From contig NZ_JACHEE010000008.1 of the NCBI RefSeq assembly GCF_014207375.1, forward strand, positions 1 to 64,000: a stretch of 64,000 bases of DNA, in the 5' to 3' direction. This stretch comes from Arthrobacter sp. AZCC_0090. GTDB lineage: Bacteria; Actinomycetota; Actinomycetes; Actinomycetales; Micrococcaceae. Under the pieces are notes generated by a model, which searched no databases, was not told where the DNA came from, and saw nothing but the letters and a program-made list of their open reading frames with translations. Positions 8,342 to 17,668 of the stretch are shown here, in pieces; positions within the stretch are counted from its first letter, which is position 1, and every line of letters starts with the position of its first letter. The position numbers and the translations under genes are program-made.

Positions 8342-9847
8342 ATGCGAAGCATGCTGCGACGGGGCCGTTGGGACACAAGGCGCATAGCGCGTCTGGACCG
8401 GGCGATGGTCCGCGCCGTCTCGCGCTTGCCGCAAGGCCGGCATGACGCCATTCTGAAAAACCTCTCGGATGCCGCTACCAAGGGCAAGCTGTGGTTCGCC
8501 GTGGCCGGCGTTCTCGGGGCTGTTCCCGGCAGGCCTCGCAATGCGGCGGTCCACGGCCTCCTGGCTCTTGGTGTCGCGTCGGCTGTCACCAATCTCGGTT
8601 TCAAGACGCTTCTGCCGCGGACGCGGCCACTGCCCGAGCACCTTCCAGCTTTCCGCTTTGTGAACCCGCAGCCCACCAGCTCCTCCATGCCTTCAGGCCA
8701 TTCGGCGTCGGCGGTCGCTTTCACTCTTGGCGTTGCGCTGGTGCATCCGCGCCTGGGGGCAGCGCTGGCGCCGGTTGCGGCGGGTGTGGCGTATTCCCGG
8801 GTGCATACAGGTGCCCATTGGCCCTCCGACGTGCTGCTCGGCTCGACGATTGGCGCTGGAGCGGCCCTCCTGACGCGAAAATGGTGGCCTAGCCGTCCGC
8901 CCGTCCCGGACACGGAGCGTTCTCCGGCCGAGGCACCAGCAATCGACAACGGCGAAGGGCTCAGCATCGCGGTCAACGCCCTCGGCGGTTCCTATTCGCC
9001 AGACACCGAGACTCAGCTTCAGAATATATTCCCGAAGGCGTACATTCACCTGATCGCTGAAGGCGAGGACATAGCGGCCGAAGTCCTGGCTGCCGCAGAC
9101 AGGCCCGGGACGAAGGCCTTGGGCGTGTGGGGTGGCGACGGAACGGTCGGAGCTGCCGCGGACGTCGCCGTCGAGCATTCCTTGCCCCTGTTGGTGCTGC
9201 CTGGCGGCACTCTCAACCATTTTGCACGCGACGTCGACGCCCGCTCACTGGAAGGTGCCCTCGAGGCCGCCAAGACGGGAGCCGCAGCGTGGACGGATCT
9301 GGGACACGTGACTGCGGGCCGCGGCATCGACGGCAAGGATGAGATCACCGAGCTCACCATGCTCAATACGGCCAGCATTGGCGTGTATCCCAATTTGGTG
9401 CGGCGCCGCGAGCGGCTGCAGCCTGCCCTGGGGAAGCCGCTTGCGGGGCTTGTTGCCGGACTGCGCACGTTCGGAGCGGCAACCCCCACCACTCTCATGA
9501 TCAACGGGGTGCACCACAAGTTGTGGATCCTTTACCTAGGCCGCGGACGCTATTACCCACGGGATTTGGCGCCGTTGTCGCGGCCCGTGCTGGACGATGG
9601 CGTGCTGGACATCCGCATGGTCACGGCCGACGAGCCCTTTGCGCGGCTGCGCCTGCTGTGGGCAGTCATCACGGGAACCGTGGCCGCCTCCAGAGTGACG
9701 CATCTCAGTGAGGCCGCAGAGATCAGCATCGAAGCGGTTGGAGAACCGCTGGTGCTAGCGGTCGACGGCGAGCCGTTGCCTGGTGTGCGGACCGCAAAGT
9801 TCACGGTCCGGCGTCGCGCGCTACGGGTTTATTCCCCGCTTCCCTAG
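8342..9847 (+). CDS. Fused PAP2 phosphatase / diacylglycerol kinase-like protein
   Basis: 501 residues, two enzymes in one chain. Residues 1-185 form a PAP2 domain (KTLLPRTRP, MPSGHSASAVAF, YSRVHTGAHWPSDV) with a few hydrophobic stretches. From about 200 there is a lipid-kinase/NAD-kinase fold domain with GGDGTVGAAADVA and VLPGGTLNHFARDVD, the nucleotide-binding motifs of DagK/YegS proteins. The domains have opposite activities on lipid phosphates, suggesting turnover of isoprenoid or diacylglycerol phosphate at the membrane. This fusion is common in actinobacteria. The gene appears monocistronic and leaderless. Confidence 0.9.
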   Translation: MRSMLRRGRWDTRRIARLDRAMVRAVSRLPQGRHDAILKNLSDAATKGKLWFAVAGVLGAVPGRPRNAAVHGLLALGVASAVTNLGFKTLLPRTRPLPEHLPAFRFVNPQPTSSSMPSGHSASAVAFTLGVALVHPRLGAALAPVAAGVAYSRVHTGAHWPSDVLLGSTIGAGAALLTRKWWPSRPPVPDTERSPAEAPAIDNGEGLSIAVNALGGSYSPDTETQLQNIFPKAYIHLIAEGEDIAAEVLAAADRPGTKALGVWGGDGTVGAAADVAVEHSLPLLVLPGGTLNHFARDVDARSLEGALEAAKTGAAAWTDLGHVTAGRGIDGKDEITELTMLNTASIGVYPNLVRRRERLQPALGKPLAGLVAGLRTFGAATPTTLMINGVHHKLWILYLGRGRYYPRDLAPLSRPVLDDGVLDIRMVTADEPFARLRLLWAVITGTVAASRVTHLSEAAEISIEAVGEPLVLAVDGEPLPGVRTAKFTVRRRALRVYSPLP

Positions 9848-10021
9848 GCTTTCCTAGAGCCCCCAGGCGCCGGACGCTTTCCCGGATCCGGCGATATCAT
9901 CCATAGGGACTACCCTGGCCGGACCCTGAATCATCCCTGAGACCGGCGAATTCCGTTGTGCAGGTGGCTAGCGTTGTACTTACAGTCAACACATAGCTGC
10001 AGCAGCGGAGGGAACGCTTCC

Positions 10022-11038
10022 ATGATTGAGGCAACAGGCTTGAGGAAGGTCTACGGCGCAAAAACAGCCGTCGACGGAATCAGCTTTACCGTACAGCCCG
10101 GGAAAGTCACGGGCTTCCTAGGCCCGAACGGCGCCGGCAAGTCCACCACCATGCGCATGATCATGGGGCTCGACCGTCCGACGTCGGGCGATGTCATCGT
10201 CAACGGTCGGCACTACTCCCAGCACAAGGCGCCCTTACACCAAGTGGGAGCCTTGCTTGACGCCAAGGCGGTCCACACGAGCCGCAGCGCCTACAACCAC
10301 CTGCGGGCCATGGCTGCAACGCACGGGATTCCGAACTCACGCGTTGAGGAAGTCATCGAAATGACCGGCCTCACCGCAGTGGCCAAGAAGAAGGCCGGCG
10401 GATTCTCCCTCGGCATGGGCCAGCGGCTTGGCATCGCCAATGCGCTCCTCGGCGATCCCCAGACGCTCATCCTCGACGAGCCTGTGAACGGACTGGACCC
10501 CGAGGGCGTCCAGTGGGTCAGGAACCTCGCGCGCTACCTGGCAAGCCAGGGCAAAACGATCTTTATTTCCAGCCACCTTATGTCCGAGATGGCCCAGACC
10601 GCCGATCACCTGATCGTGATCGGGCGCGGCAAGATCATCGCGGATACCTCGGTGGATGCGCTGATCGAGAGCCAATCCCGCAAGCGCACCTTGGTCCGTA
10701 CCTCCGAGACAACGCGCCTGTCCGAGTTACTGGCCCGCGACGGCGTCCGGGTTGAGCAGAACGAGCGCGAGACCTTGGAAGTGTATGGAGTGGAACCACT
10801 CCGTATCGCGCAGCTCGCCCTGGACAACCGGGTGCTGGTTTACGAGCTCACCCCGCTTACGTCCTCGCTGGAAGAGGCCTACTTCCAGCTGACCAAGGAC
10901 GAGGTGGAATACCACTCGCACATCACCGGCGGACCGACAGGACCAGGCGGGCCGACAGGACCAGGCGGGCCGCTGGACGCCAGCCCGGCCGGCGTTGGTG
11001 CCCCATCCGCTGCCACCATGGAAGGGATCCAGTCATGA
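10022..11038 (+). CDS. ABC-2 type exporter ATPase
   Basis: 338 residues from ATG 10022, which has GGAGGG about eight bases upstream. Motifs: Walker A GPNGAGKST (about 36-44), a modified signature LGMGQRLGIA in place of LSGGQ, Walker B LILDEPVNGLDPEG, and ISSHLMSEMAQTADH. These are typical of drug/lantibiotic exporters of the DrrA/BcrA type. Beyond the ATPase core a C-terminal regulatory stretch ends in a collagen-like GGPTGPGGPTGPGGP repeat (DNA: two 18-nt copies at 10934-10969). The stop overlaps the permease start by four bases. With the sensor kinase and regulator downstream it forms an exporter/sensor unit of the BceAB/NarL style. Confidence 0.92.
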   Translation: MIEATGLRKVYGAKTAVDGISFTVQPGKVTGFLGPNGAGKSTTMRMIMGLDRPTSGDVIVNGRHYSQHKAPLHQVGALLDAKAVHTSRSAYNHLRAMAATHGIPNSRVEEVIEMTGLTAVAKKKAGGFSLGMGQRLGIANALLGDPQTLILDEPVNGLDPEGVQWVRNLARYLASQGKTIFISSHLMSEMAQTADHLIVIGRGKIIADTSVDALIESQSRKRTLVRTSETTRLSELLARDGVRVEQNERETLEVYGVEPLRIAQLALDNRVLVYELTPLTSSLEEAYFQLTKDEVEYHSHITGGPTGPGGPTGPGGPLDASPAGVGAPSAATMEGIQS

Positions 11039-11925
11039 GCACCACAACCGTCAGCAAAAAGCATGCTGTCCCGTCAGCCGGCACTAGCGGCGTCAATTTC
11101 CTCCGGGTGCTGAACTCCGAATCCATCAAGTTCCGGACCCTCATGAGCACCAAGCTTTTGCTGGTCCTGACTTTCGTTGCGATTGTCGGCGTCGGCGTCC
11201 TATCCGCCCTGGTCCGCTGGAACGTCGTCAACCAGATGGTCACGGTTGGCCGCCAGGGTCACACGATGACGGCGAAGCAAGCCATTGAGTCGTTTCCTCC
11301 GGGCCAGGGTTTCGACCTCTACAACCTTCCGAACGCCGGCCTGAACATCGGCATCCTGATCATGGGATCCCTGGCCGTACTGTTCATTGCGTCCGAGTAC
11401 GCCACAGGCATGATCCGCTCAACCATGAACGCAGCACCGGGCCGGCTCTCCACTTTCGGTGCCAAAGCCGTCGTCTTGATTGTTGTCTCCTATGTCCTGT
11501 CGATCGTGGCCGGCATCGTGACCTTCTTGTTGGCGTCTCCCATGTTCACCAACTTCGGCGTCGACCTTGGCTGGAGCACGGACGGGGTCCTCTACAGCGT
11601 CGTCACTGGAGGACTGTACGTCTCCGGTGTTGCCTTGATCGGGCTCTCGCTCGGAACACTGCTCAAGAACCCGGCCGGTGGTATCACCGTCCTGGTGGGC
11701 ATCATGTTTGTCCTTCCGTTCGCTGGCCAGTTCCTCACCTTCGCGCCCGGCGATTTTTGGAAGTACGTTCCGCAGTACCTGCCCAGTGAAGCGGGGGGCC
11801 GGTTCTTGTCGATCGGTCACGCGGACGGCATCCTGGACCCGTGGGCGGGCGGACTCGTCTTCCTCGGATACGTCATCCTGTTCATGGTTCCTGCCCTTAT
11901 AGCGCTCAAGAAGCGCGACGTCTGA
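11035..11925 (+). CDS. ABC-2 type exporter permease
   Basis: 296 residues with six hydrophobic helices: one near residue 40 (LLLVLTFVAIVGVGVLSAL), then groups near 110, 145, 185, 220 and 275. The polar segment between helices 1 and 2 contains FDLYNLPNAGLNIG. This is the usual shape of ABC-2 permeases paired with DrrA-like ATPases. It starts inside the ATPase stop (ATGA, 11035-11038), so the two subunits are made together. Confidence 0.9.
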   Translation: MSTTTVSKKHAVPSAGTSGVNFLRVLNSESIKFRTLMSTKLLLVLTFVAIVGVGVLSALVRWNVVNQMVTVGRQGHTMTAKQAIESFPPGQGFDLYNLPNAGLNIGILIMGSLAVLFIASEYATGMIRSTMNAAPGRLSTFGAKAVVLIVVSYVLSIVAGIVTFLLASPMFTNFGVDLGWSTDGVLYSVVTGGLYVSGVALIGLSLGTLLKNPAGGITVLVGIMFVLPFAGQFLTFAPGDFWKYVPQYLPSEAGGRFLSIGHADGILDPWAGGLVFLGYVILFMVPALIALKKRDV

Positions 11926-11979
11926 TTCGCAACCGTCTCATCCGCAACCCAGCAACAGCCACTCCAGGCAAGGCCACAC

Positions 11980-11985
11980 TAGGCT
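11980..11985 (+). promoter_or_regulatory. -10 box TAGGCT for the sensor kinase gene
   Basis: TAGGCT, six bases, then ATG at 11992 without Shine-Dalgarno. It allows the two-component genes to be transcribed apart from the exporter genes. Confidence 0.5.
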
Positions 11986-11991
11986 CAAGCC

Positions 11992-13278
11992 ATGAGTGAA
12001 GAGTTGCCAGCACAGGACGCGTCGGCCCACGTGGCCGATGCGTCCTTTGCTGAAATCACCCTGCGCCGCCGTGGCAGGATCCGTCGCTACCTTTTCGAAC
12101 ACCCCCGGGTCATGGACACGGTGGTGGTGCTTTGCTATTCGCTGTTGGCACTGCCCACTTTCATTGGCTCCATCGTGGAAGGGAAGTGGTTCGCCGCCGC
12201 TCTGCTGCTTGCCATCGCGGCCATCTTGTTCCTGCGGCGCCGCTACCCGCTCATCGTCACCGCCGCTGTGGCGGTCCTCGAAGTGGCCGTGACGCTGCTG
12301 AACCCCTGGGGCTCGAACGTCTCCGCAGGGCTGTGGTTCGCGCTCTACGCGGTGGCCGTAGCGAGGACCCGGACCTTTACGTTGGCGGTGTTTGGCGCGG
12401 CGAGCCTGCCGCTGACCTTGGTGTACCTATTCATGTGGATCAGCCCGGTCACGCCATCCAACGCAGAGGCGATTCCGGAGAACTTCCATCTCATCAGCAA
12501 CATCACCGCGGCGGTCAGCATTTTGTTGTCCAACCTGATTGCGACCGGAATCGGTATTTCGGTGCGGCAGCGGCGTGAGCACGAGAACGAAATCAGGGCC
12601 TGGGCGGCGCGCACGGCCCGCTTGGGCTCGGTCACCGAACGCAACCGGATCGCCCGCGAGATGCACGACGTCGTGGCCCACTCCCTGACTGTCATGATCA
12701 GCCTCTCGGACGGCGCCGCCGTCGTGGTCAAGAAGGATCCGGAGCGCGCAGGTGAGGTGCTCGGTGAGCTCTCGCGCACCGGCAGGACGGCGTTGGCAGA
12801 CATGCGGCGTGTCCTCGGTGTGCTGCGGGAGGATTCCGACGGCCCGGCGCCTTTGGCGCCCCTGGTCAGCGGCCACAACCTGAGCAAGCTTCTCGATGGA
12901 TTCCGGACGGCAGGGCTGCCGTTGCACTATTCGCACACGGGCCCTGCCCTTCCCGAAGACCCGGCATTCCAGCTCACCGTCTATCGGATCGTGCAGGAAT
13001 CCCTCACCAACGTGCTCAGGTATGGGCGTTCCTTGAGCCAAGTGGATGTGCAGATTGTGCGGAACGGTGACTCGGTCACCATCGAAGTGCTCGACGACGG
13101 CCGGGGCTCCCGGGACCCGGGAACCGAAGAGACGGCTTTGGGAACGGGCCAAGGCATCGCGGGGATGCGTGAACGTGCGGGAATTTATGCTGGCACCGTG
13201 GATGCCGGTCCTGGCATAAACGGTGGGTGGCGGGTCCGTGCGGAACTGAACTGGAATGGCGACAAGGGGAAAACATGA
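11992..13278 (+). CDS. Sensor histidine kinase (NarL/DesK type)
   Basis: 428 residues. An N-terminal membrane domain with several helices (about 38-190) lies before the HisKA_3 phosphoacceptor helix (RNRIAREMHDVVAHSLTVM, the His in MHDVVAHS) and a HATPase domain with DDGRGS and GTGQGIAGMRERAG. No extracellular sensor loop of size is present, so it probably senses a membrane event or works with the neighbouring exporter. It shares ATGA with the response regulator gene. Confidence 0.93.
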   Translation: MSEELPAQDASAHVADASFAEITLRRRGRIRRYLFEHPRVMDTVVVLCYSLLALPTFIGSIVEGKWFAAALLLAIAAILFLRRRYPLIVTAAVAVLEVAVTLLNPWGSNVSAGLWFALYAVAVARTRTFTLAVFGAASLPLTLVYLFMWISPVTPSNAEAIPENFHLISNITAAVSILLSNLIATGIGISVRQRREHENEIRAWAARTARLGSVTERNRIAREMHDVVAHSLTVMISLSDGAAVVVKKDPERAGEVLGELSRTGRTALADMRRVLGVLREDSDGPAPLAPLVSGHNLSKLLDGFRTAGLPLHYSHTGPALPEDPAFQLTVYRIVQESLTNVLRYGRSLSQVDVQIVRNGDSVTIEVLDDGRGSRDPGTEETALGTGQGIAGMRERAGIYAGTVDAGPGINGGWRVRAELNWNGDKGKT

Positions 13279-13970
13279 CTGACAACGCTCACATCAAGGT
13301 CCTGCTGGTGGACGATCAGCCCCTGCTGCGCATGGGATTTCGGCTCATCTTGGAAGGAGAAGAGGACCTCGAAGTGGTCGGTGAAGCCTCTGACGGCGCC
13401 GAAGCTGTAAGAAAGGTCGAGGAACTGGAACCGGACGTTGTCCTGATGGACGTCCGGATGCCTGCCATGGATGGAATCGAAGCCACACGGCGAATCACGG
13501 CCTCGTCATCGAACGCCAGGATCATCATCCTGACCACTTTCGACCTGGATGAGTATGCGTTCTCCGGACTGCAGGCAGGTGCTTCCGCCTTCCTGCTCAA
13601 GGATGTGGCGCCCGCCGAGTTGGTCCACGGAGTCCGGCTCGTAGCCAGCGGAGACGCCGTGGTGGCGCCGAGGGTCACCCAGCGGCTCCTGGAAACCTAC
13701 GTCCGTGGAGGCCGAGTGCCGGGCCAGGCCGCAGCCCACCCCCGGGATCCGCTGCTCGAAGAACTCACGCCCCGCGAAACGGAAATGCTGGAGGCCATCG
13801 CCGGAGGGCTATCCAACGCGGAAATCGCCCACAAATTCTTCCTGTCCGAGGCCACAGTCAAGACCCACGTCCGGCGCATCCTCAACAAGCTGCACCTGCG
13901 GGACCGGGTCCAAGTGGTGGTCTACGCCTACGAAACAGGACTCGTGATCCCGAGCAACCCGGATTATTAG
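13275..13970 (+). CDS. Response regulator, LuxR/NarL type
   Basis: 231 residues from ATG 13275, overlapping the kinase stop by four bases. The receiver domain holds acidic DD14 and phosphoacceptor Asp59 (VVLMDVRMPAMDG); the output is a LuxR-type helix-turn-helix (LTPRETEMLEAIAGGLSNAEIA, then SEATVKTHVRRILNKLHLRDR). It is the cognate partner of the kinase at 11992 and probably regulates the ABC-2 exporter genes upstream. Confidence 0.95.
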   Translation: MTDNAHIKVLLVDDQPLLRMGFRLILEGEEDLEVVGEASDGAEAVRKVEELEPDVVLMDVRMPAMDGIEATRRITASSSNARIIILTTFDLDEYAFSGLQAGASAFLLKDVAPAELVHGVRLVASGDAVVAPRVTQRLLETYVRGGRVPGQAAAHPRDPLLEELTPRETEMLEAIAGGLSNAEIAHKFFLSEATVKTHVRRILNKLHLRDRVQVVVYAYETGLVIPSNPDY

Positions 13971-14011
13971 GCACTCCGGCTTGTGGACCGAACGTTGTTT
14001 CCGGCCGATAT

Positions 14012-14034
14012 TTGTTCTATAACTTATAGAACAA
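14012..14034 (+). promoter_or_regulatory. 23-bp perfect palindrome before the GntR gene (probable autoregulatory operator)
   Basis: Arms TTGTTCTATA (14012-14021) and TATAGAACAA (14025-14034) are exact reverse complements around ACT. It is AT-rich in a GC-rich background, directly upstream of a YtrA-type GntR gene whose relatives bind such sites in their own promoters. Confidence 0.7.
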
Positions 14035-14040
14035 AGGTAG

Positions 14041-14445
14041 GTGGTGGGAGTGGTGATCCTCAACGTCGACCTAGCCAGCGAGATCCCGATCTATCAGCAG
14101 CTACGGGACCAGATCGTAGAGGCGATCGCCGATGGCGTGCTGACCAAGGGCAGCTCGTTGCCGGCCACCAGGACGCTCGCTGCGGACTTCGGGATCAACT
14201 TCCACACCGTGAACAAGGCCTATGACCTCTTACGCCAGCAAGGCTTAATTCAGCTCAACCGCAAGACCGGCGCGGTGGTGACCTCGACGGTCGCGGACCC
14301 GCCGTTGCCTGCGGAATGGACCGCGAGGGCACGGACCCTGCTGGCCGAGGCCGTCGCGCGGGGACTACCGGCCGACGAAGTTCTCAAGACTTGCCGGTCC
14401 GTGCTCGATTCATTCGGAACCACGCCGCCAGAGGACACGCCATGA
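14041..14445 (+). CDS. GntR family regulator, YtrA subfamily
   Basis: 134 residues, short because the YtrA class lacks a large effector domain. The winged helix is clear: IPIYQQLRDQIVEAIADGVLTKGSSLPATRTLAADFGINFHTVNKAYDLLRQQGLI (about residues 16-72). Several in-frame GTG codons (14041, 14044, 14050, 14053) make the exact start uncertain. It overlaps the next gene by four bases (ATGA). YtrA regulators normally repress their own operon, often encoding membrane proteins, and respond to cell-envelope stress. Confidence 0.88.
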   Translation: MVGVVILNVDLASEIPIYQQLRDQIVEAIADGVLTKGSSLPATRTLAADFGINFHTVNKAYDLLRQQGLIQLNRKTGAVVTSTVADPPLPAEWTARARTLLAEAVARGLPADEVLKTCRSVLDSFGTTPPEDTP

Positions 14446-15527
14446 CCGTCGCCATCGTCCTGAGCTCCGCGTTGTCAGCACTCGTGCTCGCAATCGCCTT
14501 GGTGCTGCCCTCCATCAACAGCCCGACCGTGCCTTTCGGGGTTCGCGTGCCGGCCGAGCATGCCGAGGACCCGGCGGTGGTCACGCAGACCCGCATCTAC
14601 CGATTGCGGATACTCGTCAGTGGAATCGTTGTCGTCGGGGTCTGCGTTCTCATCTACGGCATAACCGGCGAAACGGTACTGCTGCCGTTGTCGGTGCTGG
14701 TGCTCGTCGGCTTCTGGTACGGATGCTTCTTCCTTGCCAACCACGAAATCCGCGCCGCCAAGGCCGCCGGGGGCTGGTACAAGAGCGTGCACCAAGGCAT
14801 CGCGGTGGACACCGAATTGCGGACCGACCCGCCGCGGTTCCCTTGGCTCTGGCTGGCGCCGGCAGTAATCATCACGGTCGCCACGGTGGTGATCGGCGTG
14901 ATCAGCTACCCGTCGATGCCCGAGGTGCTGGCGGTGCACTACGGCGCGAAGGGGGTGCCTCATCGATTGGTTGCCAAATCGCTCGGTACCGCCTTCTCAC
15001 TGGTGTTCGTGCAGATCGGTGTGACCGCGCTGCTCGTGGGTATCGCGGCTGCCATCTTCTTCCGCAGCCGGCCAGACATCGACCCTGCGCACCCGGTGGG
15101 CTCCGCGCGCTGGCACCGCCGGTACATGTTACTAGGCGCCAAGGCGCTGCTCGGACTGGTCGCGATGATCGACCTGGGGATGCTCGGGTCATCGCTGCTG
15201 ATGTGGACTGGGACGGTCACGTCATGGGCGCAGCTGGTGGTCGTGCTACCGATCCTTGCCGCCGTCGCGGTGGCCGTCATTGTCCTGGCCAGGAACAACC
15301 GCGAGCGGGACGAGGGCGAGGAGGACACAGGCCTGACCCATCGGGAGGATGACAAATACTGGCGGGGCGGACTTTTCTACATCAACCGCGAAGACCAAGC
15401 GCTGATGGTTCCGCGCCGATTCGGCCTGGGATGGGCGCTCAACTTCGGCAATCCCAAGGCCGCAATGCTTCTGGCCGGCGTGGTCGCGCTGATCGGCCTG
15501 GTGGTCATCCTCCGTTTTGGCGGCTGA
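14442..15527 (+). CDS. DUF1648/DUF5808 multi-pass membrane protein
   Basis: 361 residues with about eight transmembrane helices. A DUF1648 segment lies in the middle (YPSMPEVLAVHYGAKGVPHRLVAKS, near residue 155) and a C-terminal DUF5808-like segment reads DKYWRGGLFYINREDQALMVPRRFGLGWALNFGNP. Function is unknown, but the family is commonly encoded with a YtrA-type GntR regulator, as here (four-base overlap). It is probably the target that the regulator controls. Confidence 0.85.
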   Translation: MTVAIVLSSALSALVLAIALVLPSINSPTVPFGVRVPAEHAEDPAVVTQTRIYRLRILVSGIVVVGVCVLIYGITGETVLLPLSVLVLVGFWYGCFFLANHEIRAAKAAGGWYKSVHQGIAVDTELRTDPPRFPWLWLAPAVIITVATVVIGVISYPSMPEVLAVHYGAKGVPHRLVAKSLGTAFSLVFVQIGVTALLVGIAAAIFFRSRPDIDPAHPVGSARWHRRYMLLGAKALLGLVAMIDLGMLGSSLLMWTGTVTSWAQLVVVLPILAAVAVAVIVLARNNRERDEGEEDTGLTHREDDKYWRGGLFYINREDQALMVPRRFGLGWALNFGNPKAAMLLAGVVALIGLVVILRFGG

Positions 15528-15595
15528 CCTGACGAGAGCGTTGCACGTGGACTCCCGTCCCCCGCGAAGGTCCGAATACTGTCCGCCGCCGGGAC

Positions 15596-15601
15596 TAGAC
15601 T
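15596..15601 (+). promoter_or_regulatory. -10 box TAGACT for the M18 aminopeptidase gene
   Basis: TAGACT followed by seven bases and ATG 15609; no Shine-Dalgarno sequence. Confidence 0.5.
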
Positions 15602-15608
15602 CGAAGCC

Positions 15609-16910
15609 ATGCCTTCGAGCTCCGCTGCTGAACACATCCATGACCTCGGCGCATATGTGAGCGCATCGCCGTCGAGCTTCCATGCCGTCTACGAGGCCGC
15701 GCGCAGGCTCGACGAGGCTGGTTTCACGGCACTTGATGAAGTTCAGCCGTGGGAAGGCGGCGCGGGCCGCTTCTATGTGATCCGCGATGGTGCCCTCATC
15801 GCGTGGGTGACCCCGGAAGGCGCAGCTCCCACCACGGGATTCAACATCCTCGGCGCCCACACGGACTCTCCGTCGTTCAAGCTCAAGCCGAAGCCCACCA
15901 CAGGCAAGTTCGGCTGGCTCCAGGCCGGCGTCGAAGTCTACGGTGGTCCCTTGCTGAACTCCTGGCTGGACCGCGAACTCCGGCTCGCCGGGCGGCTTGT
16001 CATGCTGGACGGCACCCAACACCTCACGGCCACTGGACCGCTCCTGCGCTTCCCACAGTTGGCCATCCATTTGGATCGGGCCGTCAATGACGGCCTCACT
16101 CTGGACAAGCAGAACCACATGAACCCGGTGTTCGGGCTTGGGGATCCGGCTTCCGCGGACGTCTTGGCGATCCTGGCGGACTCCGTGGCCGGAGCTTCCG
16201 TGGATCCTGCCGAGATCGGCGGCTACGACATAGTCGTCGCGGACACGCAGGCGCCGGAGGTGTTCGGAGCACACAGCGAATTCTTCGCTTCGGGACGGCT
16301 GGACAACCTCTCATCCACCCACGCCGGACTTGCAGCGCTCATCGCGCACGCAGCCACGGCCGCACCCGCCGGTGGCCCCATCGCGGTCCTGGCCGCCTTT
16401 GACCACGAAGAAATCGGCTCTGCCTCCCGCTCCGGAGCCTGCGGACCGATCCTTGAGGACATCCTGACGCGGATCTCCGATGGCCTCGGCGCCACGGTGA
16501 GTGAACGGCGCCGGGCGCTTTCGGCGTCGTTCTGTGTTTCCGCGGATGCCGGCCACGCGGTCCACCCCAACTATCCGGAGCGGCACGATCCCGCCAACCG
16601 GCCCATCCTCAACGGCGGCCCACTCCTCAAAATCAACGCCAACCAGCGCTACGCCACCGACGCCACCGGTGCTGCGTTCTGGGCTCGGCTCTGCGGCGAA
16701 GCGGGCGTCCCGTACCAGGAGTTCGTCTCCAACAACGATGTCCCGTGCGGCTCCACTATCGGCCCTTTGACTGCCACCCGCCTGGGGATCCGGACGGTCG
16801 ACGTCGGCGTGCCCCTCTTGTCCATGCACTCGGCACGCGAACTGTGCGGCGTTGAGGATCCACGTCACCTGGCTACCGTGGCGGAGTTGTTCTTCCGGAC
16901 CGCGATCTAG
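15609..16910 (+). CDS. M18 family aminopeptidase
   Basis: 433 residues. Zinc-binding and catalytic motifs of the M18/aspartyl aminopeptidase family are in order: LGAHTDSPSFKLKP (His, Asp), GRLDNLSSTHAGL (Asp), FDHEEIGSAS (Glu-Glu), and a C-terminal SMHSARELCGVED (His). These cytosolic dodecameric enzymes remove N-terminal, often acidic, residues from peptides. Length fits the family. Predicted leaderless; the next gene is convergent. Behind the stop lie three imperfect 14-15 nt direct repeats (16918-16960). Confidence 0.93.
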   Translation: MPSSSAAEHIHDLGAYVSASPSSFHAVYEAARRLDEAGFTALDEVQPWEGGAGRFYVIRDGALIAWVTPEGAAPTTGFNILGAHTDSPSFKLKPKPTTGKFGWLQAGVEVYGGPLLNSWLDRELRLAGRLVMLDGTQHLTATGPLLRFPQLAIHLDRAVNDGLTLDKQNHMNPVFGLGDPASADVLAILADSVAGASVDPAEIGGYDIVVADTQAPEVFGAHSEFFASGRLDNLSSTHAGLAALIAHAATAAPAGGPIAVLAAFDHEEIGSASRSGACGPILEDILTRISDGLGATVSERRRALSASFCVSADAGHAVHPNYPERHDPANRPILNGGPLLKINANQRYATDATGAAFWARLCGEAGVPYQEFVSNNDVPCGSTIGPLTATRLGIRTVDVGVPLLSMHSARELCGVEDPRHLATVAELFFRTAI

Positions 16911-16956
16911 CTTTACCGCGGCCTGGGTTCAGGCGGTCTGGGTTAGGCGGCCCGGG

Positions 16957-17631
16957 TCAGGATGCGAGGCTCACCACGAGGTTGATGGTGGTGGCCAGAA
17001 TCCCGACGCCGAAAACGTAGGCGAGCAGGCTGTGCCGCAAGGCGGCAGATCGCATCTCCCGGGTGGTGATATTCGTGTCCGAGACCTGGTAGGTCATTCC
17101 GAGGCTGAACGCCATGTAGGCGAAATCCGCGTACTGGGGCGGTTCTTTCTGGTTGAATTCGATTCCACGGGGCGGCTCGGCGGTGTAGTACACCTCGGCA
17201 TAGCGCAAAGTGAAGAGGGTGTGTACCAGGAGCCAGGAGAACACTGCGCCGGCGAGGGCCAGTAGTGCGAGCAAGAATTTGTCGACGCCGTGCGCATCCT
17301 TAGCTCCGAACATCACCAGCACGAAGGCGGCGAGGGATCCGACGGCGGCACACAAGATGAGCAGGTCCGTAGTGGCTCGACGCGGATCCTCTTCTTTGGC
17401 ATGGTTGGCCGTTTGATCGGCTTTCATGGGGGTGATGACTGTCCAGACAAAGACGTTGTAGACCCCGGCAGCCACTGCCCAACCTACGGCTGGCGCGTAG
17501 ATCCACTGCCCCCATATTCCGGTGGCCACCGCGGCCGCGATGCCGGTGACGACCATCAGCAAAAATCGCAATTGGGAACGCCTGGCCCGGGTCGACTTAG
17601 GAGCTCGGTTCTTTGCTGCGGCAGCATTCAT
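16957..17631 (-). CDS. DUF1345 family membrane protein
   Basis: 224 residues with five to six hydrophobic helices (for example LLMVVTGIAAAVATGIWGQW near residue 27 and FLLALLALAGAVFSWLLVHTLFTL near residue 135). It carries the DUF1345 motif EFNQKEPPQYADFAYMAFSLGMTYQVSDT. Function is unknown. The N-terminus is strongly basic (NRAPKSTRARRSQ), placing it inside the cell. Single gene, convergent with the aminopeptidase. Confidence 0.85.
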   Translation of the reverse strand: MNAAAAKNRAPKSTRARRSQLRFLLMVVTGIAAAVATGIWGQWIYAPAVGWAVAAGVYNVFVWTVITPMKADQTANHAKEEDPRRATTDLLILCAAVGSLAAFVLVMFGAKDAHGVDKFLLALLALAGAVFSWLLVHTLFTLRYAEVYYTAEPPRGIEFNQKEPPQYADFAYMAFSLGMTYQVSDTNITTREMRSAALRHSLLAYVFGVGILATTINLVVSLAS

Positions 17632-17668
17632 AGTCAGATCATGTCACGCGTGCCGGCGGGCGTGCCTT

